DNA of 64,000 bases from Cladobotryum mycophilum (taxonomy: Eukaryota; Ascomycota; Sordariomycetes; Hypocreales; Hypocreaceae), in contig CM071589.1 in assembly GCA_036429605.1 (NCBI GenBank), forward strand, positions 7,316,001-7,380,000, read 5' to 3'. The first letter of the stretch is position 1. Each line of letters begins with the position of its first letter. A model generated the notes under the pieces. The model did not search any database. It was not told the origin of the DNA and saw only the letters and a program-made list of their open reading frames with translations. A program made the position numbers and the translations under genes. Shown here one piece after another: positions 1 through 11,766 of this stretch.

Positions 1-901
1 ATCGAGAGCTCCTTGAACAATTTTTTCACTCCCTGGCAGGTCTTGACTTGAAAATTTGACTTGGTGCGGGCAAGGAAGTTGAGTGGTCCGTTCTCTTCCA
101 TTGCCAGCTTGAGGGACAGTGGATAAAACTTGAGGTTCCGGGCTCAACAATAGGTCAGCACGGTCGATCCATAGCAAGTTCATGTAAACGAGAAAAATAC
201 ACATACTTGCCCAGATAGCCTCGAGATTCGCCACTGAACCGTCCTATGGGTAGATATGGTGAGAATGGGCTCCAAAGTTGACGAGAGCCTAAAGCTTACT
301 CACACAGGTGATATGACCCCATGGTGTGATTTCTCTTCCCAAAGAATCCATATTTGGTTCTGGAGGAGAACCCCAAGGTAGCTTGGCTCCCCCGTAGCCT
401 AAAAGTTCGCACAACTGCATTCCAACAGCCCGTTCATACTCGGTGGTTACTGGACTAGCCTCAGTCGCAACATTATTAGGGTTATACATCATGGCCGCCA
501 TATCTGCATGACTCTACTGCGTTAGTTATCCCAATCATGGATCAATGTCGTAGGAGCGAGTACTTACATCCAACAATGCTCGGAATTGTAGTATCCATGA
601 GCATGTGGCCGTTATACCGTGGAGAATAAAAGGGGATGGAATTTTTAGCAAGCCTCTTGGACAATGCCTTGACGTTGCGACGAAGGCCATCCATACTAGC
701 CAAGAACTCTTCCGTTTCCATCACTTCTTCTTTGATGAAGTCGGGATCATCAGGGTAGGTTGACTCCCTAGCCTTTCTCTGGTCGTTCAAAACATGAAGC
801 ATGAATTCGCTGAGAAAGGGGAAATTCTCAGCTCGAGGGCCCAAGAACCATGAGCTAACTCGAGCATGAGTGACAATATCAGCGCAGGATTTTCCACTCA
901 T
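1..901 (-). CDS. PLP-dependent group II decarboxylase (tyrosine/aromatic amino acid decarboxylase-like), N-terminal part
   Basis: The gene starts at the ATG at 901 and runs off the left edge. Exons fit 901-568, 503-304, 243-207 and 142-1, all with GT...AG ends and continuous frame (237 codons visible). After splicing, the stretch SPRYNGHMLMDTTIPSIVGY, then MMYNPNNVATEASPVTTEYE and GHITCDGSVANLEAIW, is the substrate/cofactor-binding start of fungal type II PLP decarboxylases that convert tyrosine or related amino acids to amines and CO2. The NPNNVATEASP and CDGSVAN segments are the familiar family motifs. The PLP-binding lysine lies beyond the window, so activity cannot be judged. No signal peptide is seen, so it is probably cytosolic. 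It could equally act on another aromatic or acidic amino acid. Confidence 0.85.
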
Positions 902-2052
902 CGCCTCAGAAACAATTGAATAAGCCTAATATAAGGGTAATAAAGCTAGATTTTATAGATACTGTTAATAGTCTGTAGGGTTCCTCGCAATAGAACTAGA
1001 GGAGCTGCCCTCATTTATAGCCATTCGGCAACCTCAATCATGACCTTGGAGAGCTCTAGACCTATTATATTTGTTTATTAATGTCTTGAAAATTGCCAAG
1101 TCGTGACTTGAGGCGAAATGAATATCTAACCAGATCCTACTCTCTCATCCCTTTATGGTGCCCCCTGTTAAACACGTCGCGACTATCCAACATTGATTGC
1201 GGACCAACAATTTCCAAAGGCGAACCATGTGACCTCCTGCACTCTGTATGTCTGTGATCAACTGGAGATTTGTTCGCACATGACAGCTATTTCTTATAAT
1301 CGTACTGAGACATAACATGGACGCGAAATGCCTCATACTCTGATTGGCGCTGGTACGATGGGTGGATAACTGCCAAGTCTATTTAATTTATAGGATTGGT
1401 CAATTTTATGCTGAACTTTAAATTCACTTGCTCATGCATCTACTCGAATGAGGCTCCTCGTAATCTGGCCAATCGCTCTGGGCCTTTCGTTGCCGAATGA
1501 TTCCCGTCCTGTTCATGGTTGATAACTAATCCTTTACAAGATGTATAGGCAGGGTTGTAATCTCGATGTGGCAGGCAAACTCAAAGCAGCGAGCGTTGAA
1601 GTTGAGGCTCGCCAAGGTAGGGTGGCGTTTCGGTGAGAAGGGCATCGATGTGAGCAAGCTGCATTTATACTGAAATGCAGTTAAACTGTAAATGACTTTG
1701 TACAAGATGTTAGGACGGAGAGAAACATGCATAGATAACACGAGTGATGGGGAGACTGGGTACGACTGATTAAATCAACAAGTGGGGATCATACGTGTAC
1801 CCACCACCATATTGCAAGAGCGTTATACTCTCGTCTGATACCTGTGACTGTTGAAATGAATGCTGGGTCAAACGCCTGACTTTGTGATTGCTGAGATCAC
1901 CACACGGACACATCGTTCAACTCTGTCGTTTGCAAAAAGGAACCACACTGACGATAACAGGGAAACGAAACAATGGAGCAAATTTCCGCACTGCCTATCA
2001 AGTACAAATTTAAAAATCTAAAAAGAGAAAAAGGCAAAAAGAAAAGATAGTG
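902..2052. other. Intergenic region without a supported gene
   Basis: Upstream region of the decarboxylase and downstream side of tRNA-His. Only short open frames occur, none with recognisable domains or splice continuity. Base composition is normal for the gene-rich part of the window. Confidence 0.5.
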
Positions 2053-2143
2053 TGCCGTAGCGAGGACTCGAACCTCGGTTTGCAGTGCTTCGTAGTTCGT
2101 GGTGGGCCACAAACTGCTGTCCTAACCCCTAGACGACTACGGC
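2053..2143 (-). tRNA. tRNA-His (anticodon GTG) with intron
   Basis: On the minus strand the acceptor arm GCCGTAG (2143-2137) pairs with CTACGGC (2060-2054). D arm GTCT/GGAC, anticodon stem GCAGT/ACTGC, and T arm CGAGG/CCTCG with loop TTCGAGT are all present. The anticodon loop reads TTGTGG + C, giving anticodon GTG (His). A 19-nt insertion after position 37 is the canonical place for a nuclear tRNA intron. The discriminator is A. The 3' CCA is not encoded, as expected for a eukaryote. Confidence 0.95.
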
Positions 2144-3200
2144 TTCTCGTGTCTTGGATGCATCGTCGCCTCACAATTGTGGCTTAGGGAGGCCGATGGT
2201 GAAGCTGTGACGGTCATCATCATGCTCTCTTTCCCCGTTTTGTAAGTCTTCGTGGATGTGAGTGAGTGCGGCAGTTGGCCAGCCAATCCATGGATTATCC
2301 ATCTCTGTTCAAGTATTTGCTGCTGCTCTCCACAAGATTTTCAGCCGCACTCAGGCAAACTCTTCACCTTGACAGTCAGTAAAACCTACCCGAAAATCCC
2401 ACGCATTCTGTAATTATAACTCCCTATCTTATATATCTGCTTTTCGTTCTTTTCCCTTTTCTCCCTCTCTTTTTTGGCGCTGCAACGCTTGGCTTTTCTT
2501 CGCCTCCTGGATGCTAATTGCTCTCGTCTAGGGGGGTTCTTCCAACATAACGTAAGAATCTGGAGGAGTTTGACATCATCTTACATGGTACAGCGTATCC
2601 TGAAGATGCATGAAGCCCCGCACCTGTCGAGCCTGCTACGCCAACTTGAGTTTATTTGTAGTAGCTACATTGAGGCTCGACGGGATTTTTTCGACTCGAA
2701 GAGCAAATAAACCTGACAATGAGTATGTTGTCATTTATATCTAATGATTCGGATCTCGGAGATGCAATGAGTAGACGGTGATTAATGAATGCTACGTAAA
2801 CGTTTTCCAAGTATCTTCAATCATAGACGTGTCCGTGTCACCGCCAATGTGGATGAAAGCAGGGAGACCCAACTACAAGTAGGATTCCTTTTTACTGGCG
2901 GATGCAACCAACCACTAATACAGGTTTCCGTGTCTCTACAGGCCTTGAAGTCTCGCGCATACTAGAATTGGGTCTGTTTTTTCTGACCTGTTGGAGCTGT
3001 AGCTAAGGCCCGATGATGAACATGAAGCAGCCACAGCATGTAGTGTTACTACCCTAACTGACCTGTCTCAGGTCCACTGCAGCTGTTGACGATTCAGGGG
3101 GCCTGTCAGAGGCCGCGATCTTACAATGTTTAACTGCAACAGTAGGTAGGTTAATGTAGGGCGCTCTGCGATGTGGGCCTACTGGCTGCGTGGTGGCCCC
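2144..3200. other. Intergenic region without a supported gene
   Basis: No open frame with an ATG start and recognisable content. An open frame at 2474-2710 begins with TTG and was not accepted. The right end is the promoter side of the FAD oxidase gene. Confidence 0.5.
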
Positions 3201-3208
3201 TTTATAAG
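3201..3208 (+). promoter_or_regulatory. TATA-like element upstream of the FAD oxidase gene
   Basis: The sequence tttataag lies 109-116 bases before the ATG at 3317, a plausible core-promoter distance for a filamentous fungus. This is a consensus match only. Confidence 0.35.
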
Positions 3209-3316
3209 GACTGATCGATCCGTTCATTGAGCCGTGTTCGATCTGCCCTGGTCATTGTTTTAGCAACAGATGAGATCTGTTGAGCCTCCCAGTCACTGTT
3301 CATCTACAGCGTCATC

Positions 3317-5566
3317 ATGCTACGGCTTGCTTATATTCTTAGCGGCTGTTGGCTGGTCCAATTAACCTCGGCTGGTTCACTTGGATCTACCGATTTAGGG
3401 CCATTTGTCGCAGGAGTTCCCTTGTTCAAATACGAAACAGAGCATCTCACAGAAGATATCCTCAGGCGTATACCCGTAGAATTTGCCCATTTATTTGCCT
3501 TCAACACCACCAGCCCAATTCTCCGTCAAGGTGAATGCAAGCCATTACCTGGTGATGCCAATTGGCCGTCTCAATCCGAATGGCGTGTTCTCAACGCGAC
3601 GTTGGGAGGAGCGCTCATCTCGACTGTACCGGTCGCGGCACCTTGCTATCATAATTGGGGTGTCTACGATGCCGACAAATGCGCGGCGCTGACGAGCAAT
3701 TGGATTGAACCATGGTTCCAGTAAGTACACGTCAATACATTAGATAATAAATCGTCCCAAGAAAACGTTACTGAGAACGCAATAGCGAAGAAGATCCTAC
3801 TTCTCTCATGTGGCCGGTGTGGGAAGGCCTCTCGTGTCTTCCCACGGAGCATCCCAACAGCACGGACTGCACCTTGGGCGCTTTCCCAGCTTACACTGTG
3901 AATGCGACCAGTGTTGCTCACATTCAAACCGCCGTCAATTTCGCCCGCAATAAAGGCCTACGTCTGGTGATTAAAAACACTGGTCACGATTACCTGGGCA
4001 AGTCATCTGGTGCTGGAGCGCTGAGTATTTGGACGCACCATCTACAGGACATCGATTATCTTGCCGAATATACACTTGGCGATTACGCTGGCAAGGCTCT
4101 GCACGTTGGTGCTGGTGTGAGAGGCCGAGATGTGTATCGAACTGCTGAAGAGAATGACGCCTCGATTGTTGGTGGCATGTGTGAGGTTCGTCCAGTAACA
4201 TTCTATTTTCTGTTTCAAGGTCTTGGCTAATCTGCATGCCATAGAGTGTAGGCTTTGCTGGCGGATATTTCGCTGGAGGAGGCCATTCACCGCTGTCTGG
4301 CAAATACGGCATGGCGGCAGATCACATTCTGGCCATTGGAGTTGTGACGGCGGATGGCCATTATCGAACGGTAACCGAAAAGACACATCCTGATCTTTAT
4401 TGGGCCATTCGCGGCGGTGGTGGTAGTACCTTTGGTGTCACAACTTCGGGTATGTGGAGCATCGTCTCCCTCTGCAGTACACGATCCATGTCATTGACAT
4501 ATGTTGCTAACTTTAATTCTCAGTAATTGTCGGTTTGCATCCTCAGATGGAGGTCACAACCTCCAAAGTGGCATTTGCAACATCGCGTGATGTGAGCAAT
4601 GAGACGTTCTGGCTTGGGGTCAAAGAGCTCTTCAGCCACTTCGACGGATTTGGCGATGCGGGTTTCTACACCTACATGCATCTACAGCGTGATTACAATG
4701 GTGCTTCATATGGCTTAGAAATTGAATCCATGGTGAGTGGACGTCACTTCTTAGAGAGATATTATTGGCGAGCATCCATCCATGAGCACTAACCAACTAT
4801 CTACCAGGTGGCACCCAACATGTCGATTGCTGGTTATCACGAGGTCACAGAGCCCTTCTTCGATCGACTAACCGAACTAGGTATCCCGTTCAAAAACGTA
4901 CCCAAGAACTACGCGACTGTCCATCCGGCATTGAAAGAAGCTTGGCCTGCAGATATTGATCATATCGGCACCATGTATGGCTCCTGGGCGACGCGTCTGT
5001 TTCCCACGGAGATCTGGAATGACCCAGCGGGCTTCAACAGCTCGTTTGATGCGGTTCGCAAAGTCGCCGAGGCTGGCTACCCCATCGCTGCTTGGCAAAT
5101 AGCTCCAGGCAATCCATCGCAGGCTAACAATGCTGTCAATCCGGCGTTCCGACATGCGCGAGCCTTCTTTTCTTCTGGCGTCATGTTCCCAACCAATGCT
5201 ACACCGTCACAGATGACCGCCTCGTACAAAGAGCTTAGGGCAAATATCCTCGATCCCTGGCGTGAAGCTGCGCCTGCTAGCAGCTTCGGTGGCTCGTATC
5301 TGAATGAAGGCAGCGTGATGGAGCCATACTGGCAGGATGATTTCTATGGAAGCCATTACCCTGAGCTGCTGCGCATCAAACAAAAGTGGGATCCAAATGG
5401 TCTCTTTTATGCGACCACTGGTGTTGGTAGCGATGATTGGGAGGTGCGCACCCAGGAACAGGGCGTTCAGACACAGAACGGGCCCCTTTGTCGCCGACAA
5501 ACTAGTGGTGTGGTGGCAATGGATGCTACTGTGAAAGACGATGCACAAGTCAGGCTGACGCGATGA
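3317..5566 (+). CDS. Secreted FAD-linked oxidase (VAO/PCMH fold with BBE C-terminus)
   Basis: Five exons fit: 3317-3720, 3786-4185, 4245-4449, 4524-4732 and 4808-5566, giving 658 aa. The N-terminus MLRLAYILSGCWLVQLTSAG is a clear signal peptide, and several N-x-S/T sites fit secretion. The FAD-binding domain (about residues 150-360) contains KNTGHDYLG, whose His202 is the likely histidyl-FAD residue, and VGGMCESVGFAGG, whose Cys267 is a candidate for a second covalent link as in bicovalent flavoproteins. The BBE domain (about 565-640) contains YLNEGSVMEPYWQDDFYG and KWDPNGLF. The family oxidises alcohols, sugars or secondary-metabolite intermediates with O2, yielding H2O2; the substrate is not readable. 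It is a lone gene, with the nearest neighbour a tRNA and a divergent region. Confidence 0.9.
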
Positions 5567-6479
5567 AGAGGAGGGTTCATCTTGAAGGCTATTGGGAGGG
5601 AAGTGGCGGTGTTGAAGATGTGTTATTCGAGTGAGAAAACCGTATCGCCAATGGAAGACTACAAGCTATTAAGCGGTCAGTAAATCGAAAACTCGTGCTG
5701 TCGCCATCCATGATCTTCACTGCTTCGTTTTACTACTAGGTGGTGGCCTTGCAGGACGCGGCCGGCCTTTGTTGGTAGAGCGTTGCAAGGTAGGTGGGAC
5801 CTCACATCAGGTCTATTCTGCGTTCGTAGCGGACGCGCTTGAACGGCTCCAGTTTGCTTGGACATGAACCCGGGCCCGCAGCGGATGCCATAGCGGTCGA
5901 GGTTGCTGTGCGACAGCCCTGATCTTCCCAACTGCAGCCCTATCTCAATCATGAATGGACCGTCCGCTCTCTGTGGATGGCACGCACGGATTCCCGTCGC
6001 GGCAGCGGGCACGGCCACTGCCTACGTACCTACATGATACATCTGCTAATACGTTATTTCATAGAAGGGAAGCTTGAGATGGTCTTTATCATAATTTAAT
6101 GTTGAATATGTGGATTTCTCAGCATTTCTGAAGCAGGAAAGCTTTTGGCTGATATGTACGCGACGTTCGCTGCGGGAGGAGTGCAGTATCTCAGCCTTCC
6201 GATTTCTTTCATGGAGGGGTCTCACCCTGGAAGAGAGAGATTGATATGGATGGTCAAGTTCCTCCCCACCAGGATTGAGAACATGTTTTAGGGTCTCTTG
6301 GCATTTGATCTCTTCGAATTAGAAGGGGTCAGGTGTGTATTTCGCCTTGTTAAGATACAAGTAAGCATTCTCTCTACCTAACCCGAAAACTTGCATACAA
6401 ATGAAGAGCCTCGACGAATGATCACGTTCTCCTCCAGTGCCGATGGTTGGTTGCCTGTGTGCATGTCGGTCACCGGTCG
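5567..6479. other. Intergenic region without a supported gene
   Basis: 3' flank of the FAD oxidase and of the small convergent gene ending at 6480. The open frames seen here (for example on the minus strand at 5677-6018) have no start context, splice partner or recognisable domain. Confidence 0.45.
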
Positions 6480-6853
6480 TTAATCCTTGGTGGGTTGGTC
6501 AATCATATCGTCCAGTTCTGGCATTGTCGGGAGCCGCAATTCAGGCACCATGAGAAATTGACCGCCAATGCCGCGAATATCACTATCGGGCTGTGCAGGA
6601 TGGGTATGCGAAGAGAGCTCATTGTCCAGAGTATCGTCGGTTGCAGGACAGCAAGTCAACTCAGCCACGCAGGATGCTGTTGCTTGGCCAGTAGCAACGA
6701 GACTGGAAGAGGCCACGATCTCCGTATCTCCAACATGTCTGTAAGGTATGAACATGGGTGAACTGGTTAGCCTCATCTGAACCGAACCGAACCACTGGCT
6801 GGTGCTGGTGCTGGGATCTCTTACCGGGCATGGGTCCACCACAGATCGTCCAT
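6480..6853 (-). CDS. Small uncharacterised protein, copy 1 of the duplicated divergent unit
   Basis: Two exons fit: 6853-6825 (29 nt, MDDLWWTHA then a split Arg codon) and 6738-6480, giving 95 aa. The model is supported by its paralogue at 10860-11182, which has the same 29-nt first exon, the same intron phase and a shared C-terminus: PAQPD..I.GIG.QFLM, then PTMPELD.M..QPTK, then stop. Between the copies the protein is kept while DNA has diverged, which suggests selection on the protein. It is acidic, with no signal peptide, membrane segment or domain I recognise. It is transcribed away from the zinc-finger-like gene at 7478, across a 624 bp shared promoter. Function unknown; a nuclear or regulatory partner role is only a guess from the context. 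Confidence 0.65.
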
Positions 6854-7477
6854 CGTCACGTCTTGTGCTTGTTGATATCGAAGTTTTTTTGCTGAAATAG
6901 AATAGCAGTTTTTATTCTATGCTCAATCATCTCGACGGACTTTTACCCACAAGAACATGGGCTTTTTAATTGTTTTGGGGCCATCGCTTCACGCATCTAC
7001 CTGCACCTTGAAGACCACACAAAAGCATGCCACAAGCTGAGACACCAACAGCTGAGCCTTAGCTCACCGTTTTCTTCTCTGCGTCAACGTTGCAAACCGA
7101 CATTTTGATGCAACAACTTTACTCAAACGGGTATAGTCCTAAATCCTCAATGGGGTTCACTGATATGGCAGTAGATGTCGAGATTGAGCCGCATGAGATG
7201 CCATACACAGCTTCGATGCTGATTCTAGGCTGATCACCTTCACTTGGCATTCACGTCTTGTAAGAGCCTTACCACAGCCATATTAAACATTTAAATACCA
7301 GGCCCTTTACCGTTGTAATTACATCGATCAATCCTGTTATTCGAACTCAATCCGGATCCTACAAATTAATATCTAATATTCTTTATCATATCTTGTTGTT
7401 TCGTTTGAAACGCTATACTTAATTCTCCTTTACTCTACCAGTGTCAAATAATTACATTACATCCCCCCACTTCAACC
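6854..7477. promoter_or_regulatory. Shared divergent promoter, copy 1
   Basis: It separates the two divergent ATGs. Two blocks are conserved in the matching region of copy 2: 7036-7080 (gagacaYcaRc... ending in agctcaccgtttt) and 7095-7136 (aacYgacattYkgatgcaa...). They sit about 340-440 bases before the zinc-finger ATG, as in copy 2. They may be shared transcription-factor sites or simply less-diverged duplicated DNA. Confidence 0.45.
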
Positions 7478-9851
7478 ATGCATCCATCAGCTCAGCCTGT
7501 CTCACTTCAAGTCGAACGTCCCAATCAGGGTCGTAGTGGCGTTCAAGAAATTGAGCACAAAAAGCAATCCAAAGCAGCAGAGGCCTGCCTGCCATTCTTT
7601 CACAATGATTTTAATTGGAATCGCGAGCATGAATGGAAAGGAAATATTGCCGGGGACAAAATCAGTCCTACGGGCACGCAATCCACCGTTTCCGCGATGG
7701 AGATATCGGATCTCTCATGCCCATCGCTCTGCTCCAAAACCACTCTAGGTACTCGTTCAGATTCCCAATACGAACATGCATCTCACGAAAGTCTTGACGA
7801 GGGCATGAGCGCTTCTATGTTCAGCGGTGCTCAAATCGCTATGCCTCTTGCCGATATCTCACCGGCTGCGACGGTCCGAAGCGTGGCCGGCAAAGAGCAA
7901 CCAGGTGAACAAACAGAGTCACTCGTCTTATTGAACGCGAGGGTAGAAATTGGAAAGCCGTATGAAGACAACTGTGTCACTCTACTCGAGCAATCTCCTG
8001 CACGAGATGAGACGATGCCCTCACAATGTCAATTCCCAGCAGGCTTCGAGTCGGGTGGCAAGGGGAATGATCAAGGCATTCCCAAAGAGATTCATCTCGC
8101 CCAATCGGTCGGCAGAGGCGAAAGATGCGGACCTAGGCCTTATGGGATTGACGGTAAGGAAGGTAATTGGAACATTGAATCGGATGAAGAAAATTATGAG
8201 GCTGATGCGGATGCTGATGGTTTGTCTTCATCCTGCTCGACACCTGGCAAATACTCATTCTCATATCTGAATGAAAGCTGCTCTCAGGCCCCCCGACGCC
8301 ATTCTTTCGAATCTCAACATGTCTACGCACAGTGTTGGGATCTTGGTAGTCTTCGGCAGGCGCTCGAGCCTGCCCCCATTGTGCAACTGTCGCCGGAATG
8401 CTCTGGAGCTGGATATGTTGCGGCAACAGGCGATGAAGCTGGAGAACCATCATCATTACCAGTATCCAATTCATTAACGAATAGTGGAGACGTTGGGAGC
8501 CAGCAGCCAGGAGCCCTACGAAAACGAGGCCCCGTCGAGGATGACGGTGGAGAAGGTTCTGGAGGAAACAATGGGGGCCAAAAGCGCCCACGAAAGACTG
8601 GCGATGATGATACATCGACTCCTGGTCTCCGATATTCATGCCCATACCCAAAGCGCTACACCTGGCACCACTGGAATTGTTCGTTACAGAGGACAAGGAG
8701 TCAGCCCGGTGGATATGAAGACTTCACCCAAGTACGGTAAGTGTCTGAGTAGCTGCTTCTTTACCCCGATTGCTTCAACTTGCTCACAAAGACACCAGAA
8801 TACATGTAATGAAGTACCACTGCCTCTCACAGCGCTGCAAACGCTGTTGGATGCGTATGACAAAATCCAAATTGGCTACTCACGAAGCCCTGGGACTTTG
8901 TACCGAGAAGGACTGTCCCTACCCTGGATTACTTACAGAGGAGAAGGAAGCAGATATACGATCTGTCACGTTCCGCGGAACCAATTCAGAGAAATGGCAC
9001 AACTTCTTCTTAGCATTATTCTCTGATGCATCCACTGTACTGGAAGTGCCTACACCATGTCAGTTTTGTATCGCTAAAGGGTTGAACTATGGACTGTGTT
9101 TTAACCAGAAGTCTAGATTACGAGTGTACAATTCCCTCTACTCAGGTCATCCCACCCAGGATGGACAGTGATCCATCCAGGTTGACACCGATGACCCCAG
9201 CGCTACCACCTGTCATGACGAGCCGATCAGATGGCGCAACAACGTAAGTGGCTTGGTTCTAAAATACCATTTTGGACCCACACAGATTGGAAAATCACTG
9301 ACTAGTCTAAAAGTCACGATAGGCCAATAATCACCTTCACTGAGGATCTCATTGAGCTGAGCGAAGTCGACTTCCGTCCAAACCAATTTTCTTTCTGGGC
9401 AACTGAGCCGGGATCGACTTCGCAGGATCCAGCATACATTCTCACTTCAATCGAAAATGGCCCTGAGCTAATAGAAGGGCAACTGACGACTTACATGGCT
9501 ATGAATCCCACCTCTGCCCCCAGTTATCCGGCATCGATGCAGCAACCAGATACCTCGCATCCCTCAGCTTCCATTGCACTGACGGGGCAGGCTAACCAAA
9601 AAGCAATGGAGTTATTACAAGACATTGACAGGCGTCACAAGTATAATGTAGAATACCTGGGGCACATAGTGCAACCGACACAGGGTTTGCCGGAAGAAGT
9701 CCATGTGCCTCTACGTATTGTCGATTTACTGCTCCTGCATAAAAACATGGAGAAGGTGGGCAATGCCCTAGATTTTCTCATTAGCTCTCTACTTGTTCAG
9801 GGCACAATACCTATGGATATTCGTTTCGGAGAGGGGGTTCCGGGCAATTAG
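7478..9851 (+). CDS. Zinc-finger-like (C2H2-type, atypical) nuclear-type protein, copy 1
   Basis: Four exons fit: 7478-8736, 8799-9058, 9117-9243 and 9323-9851 (724 aa). The paralogue at 11767-14266 has introns at the same positions and phases. Residues 1-400 are polar and low complexity, with a conserved patch DFNWNREHEWKGN and LSCPSLCSKTTLG. An acidic run lies near 235-250, and a KKRP-type basic stretch near 365-375 may be a nuclear localisation signal. The cysteine/histidine region starts at LRYSCPYPKRY (about residue 384), spans the first intron, and continues with YHCLSQRCKRCW and ACLATH-like spacing. It matches the common fungal layout LRYxCPxxKR...RVKxHxxxxHxxxRCxRCW. The tail is helical. 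It is probably a DNA- or RNA-binding regulator, but the target is unknown. Confidence 0.75.
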
Positions 9852-10859
9852 CAGGATGTGTGTGTATGCGGGCTGTGTTTTTTTTTTTTGAATGGAATAT
9901 TCATACCCTAGAATATCTGCCTCATCACTACTAAGCAGGATGAGAGAGTTGATCAATGGAAATAAAGGGATTATGAGAAAACGATGGACTTGTGATAAAC
10001 TAATACATTCACTGATACCCCATCGGTAACAAATCGTAGACTTGAAGCCATAGGTGATGCTCTGTGTCTGGCTTTCCACTGCATGTCTTTAAAAGACAAT
10101 TCAATGCCAAAGCTAAAAAGTAGAAGAAACAAATTGAACGGGAGGAGTATGGGGCATCACAAGGAATGCGAGTCCAATCCACAGTCCTGGAGTCCATGCT
10201 CAAAAGACTCGCTTGGGATTACAGTGGGTATCATAGTGGTTGACAGCCCCTGAGTTTAGTGGAGTATAATCTACGGGGCTAACGATCGATGCTATAACCA
10301 AATGCTCAACTATCGTTTGTATGGGGCGACTTCCAAACGAGAGTTGAGCATTCGGGTATAGCGTTGATCGCTAGCCTATGCAACCCTTCACTACGCTCCT
10401 TGTCTACGACCTCCAGCTAGCAATGAATGTATCCATTTGATAGAAGATAATTAGAAATAGTCTGTATGAGGCGCTTTTTGACTGGGTATGTGGCTCTAAT
10501 GTGCTATCGACTTACAAGCTATGTTGGAAGACGTTTACAAGAAATTTCCGACCTTTATTTTTTATTTTTTTATTCTAGAGATTCACGGGCTCTCACCTGG
10601 TGGCAGGCGATTGAAATAGACGGCTATATTCCTCCTCCCACTATGCTTGTCAAACAAATTCAGTGCTTCCTGGCAACTGATCTTTTCGAACAGGGAGGAT
10701 TAGGGCATGTATTCTGCCCTTGTTTAGATACAGATAAGCACCTGCACCCTAATTGATCTGAAAGCTTGCATGTAGATCAGGAACCTCAGTTTGTGTGACC
10801 ATACATTCTCCGTTGCCCGTGGTTGGTTGGCTATGTGCACGTAGACCATCGTTGGCCAA
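9852..10859. other. Spacer between the duplicated units
   Basis: No gene is supported. The spacer contains the palindrome at 10278-10375; the open frame at 10466-10756 has no recognisable content. Confidence 0.5.
10278..10375. repeat. Long imperfect palindrome (possible MITE or hairpin)
   Basis: Arm 10278-10319 pairs with arm 10334-10375: 42 positions with 6 mismatches around a 14-base loop. Weaker pairing seems to extend outward (tagtggag on the left against ctrcacta on the right), perhaps to about 10240 and 10415. No coding capacity. It could be a miniature inverted-repeat element or a foldback relic. Confidence 0.75.
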
Positions 10860-11182
10860 TTAATTCTTGGTGGGTTGTTCAAGCATCTCGTCAAGTTCCG
10901 GCATTGTTGGGGGCATCTCGTCCAATAACATGAGGAATTGGCTGCCAATCCCGCACATAATATCATCCGGCTGTGCAGGCGGTGTAAGAGTGTCGACAGC
11001 AGAAAAGGAAGCCAACTCAGCCACGAAGAATGTGGTTGCTTGACACGAGACGCAGAGACTAGAAGTCGTCAGAACGTGTTTGTTCTTATTAATGCGCCTA
11101 CAACGGGTCAGCCACACCAGAGATTAGCCGTCAACAATGGCGTTGTCCCTCACCGAAAAGAGGCCCACCAAAGAGTGTCCAT
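10860..11182 (-). CDS. Small uncharacterised protein, copy 2 of the duplicated divergent unit
   Basis: Two exons fit: 11182-11154 (MDTLWWASF then a split Arg codon) and 11097-10860, giving 88 aa. The intron (56 bp) has GT...AG ends at the same phase as copy 1, although its sequence differs. Conserved protein elements are MDxLWW at the start, SCQATTFFVAEL in the middle, and GIGSQFLM and PTMPELDEMLEQPTKN at the end. It lacks about ten residues present in copy 1 between the middle and the PAQPD motif. Unlike its zinc-finger neighbour in this copy, its frame is intact, so it may still be expressed. Function unknown. Confidence 0.65.
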
Positions 11183-11766
11183 TCTGTCGTATATCGCTGC
11201 GCGCAAGGCAGAGTCAATCTTGTTTTGAGGAAGATTATGGGGAATCTTTACACAAAAGGACCCCTACATCTTAAGTTGATCGCGAAACATGCGCCCAATT
11301 CTCTTCTTTTTGTCATTTTGCATTCATGTTCCTTGAAAATAGCACTCAACCCCCAAAATCTCCACTATTAGATGTGAGACATCAGCGGCTCAGCAGCGGC
11401 TCACCGTTTTACCCTCCATGCTTGCATACGTTTTTCCCACTTCCATGCTGAAAACTGACATTCGGATGCAAAGGCTTTGCCTAAACAGGTAAAGTTGCGC
11501 ATTCTTCTTGACACTGGATGCCAAAATGATTGAGCCTGTGAGCCTCACGAAACGCCAGGTGGTTAGTGTGCCCCCGGAGTCTCTGGCTTCAGGTTTCCAT
11601 TGGTCTCGCAACATAACATTGCTCCAGCCAGGTACCTCATAAATATCATGGTAAGCACCCGCGACTTAATCTTTGTCGTTTACCTCTCTCTTATTTCACA
11701 ATTTACGTACGTTTGTTATTGCATTCTCCCCTTTCACTTGTTAACCACCTGTCTAGAGACTTACAA
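11183..11766. promoter_or_regulatory. Shared divergent promoter, copy 2
   Basis: It carries the counterparts of the conserved blocks of copy 1: 11374-11415 (gtgagacatcagcggctcag, then gcggctcaccgtttt) and 11453-11494 (aactgacattcggatgcaa). Order and approximate distance to the zinc-finger ATG are kept. Confidence 0.45.

Larger units (their letters stand above)
6480..9851. repeat. Tandem segmental duplication, copy 1
   Basis: The unit (small minus-strand gene, divergent promoter, plus-strand zinc-finger-like gene) recurs in the same order and orientation at 10860-14266. Similarity is clear in noncoding parts too, for example the 3' end of the small gene (ccttggtgggttggtcaatc against tcttggtgggttgttcaagc). 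Divergence is high, so the duplication is old. Confidence 0.8.

Noticed and set aside
2474..2710. Open plus-strand frame of 78 codons
   Set aside because: It begins with TTG and shows no domain, splice partner or coding character.
5677..6018. Minus-strand open frame of 113 codons downstream of the FAD oxidase
   Set aside because: No domain, no conserved partner and no splice or start context.
8133..8696. Long minus-strand open frame opposite the first zinc-finger exon
   Set aside because: It is a shadow of the plus-strand gene, whose frame and introns are supported by the paralogue.
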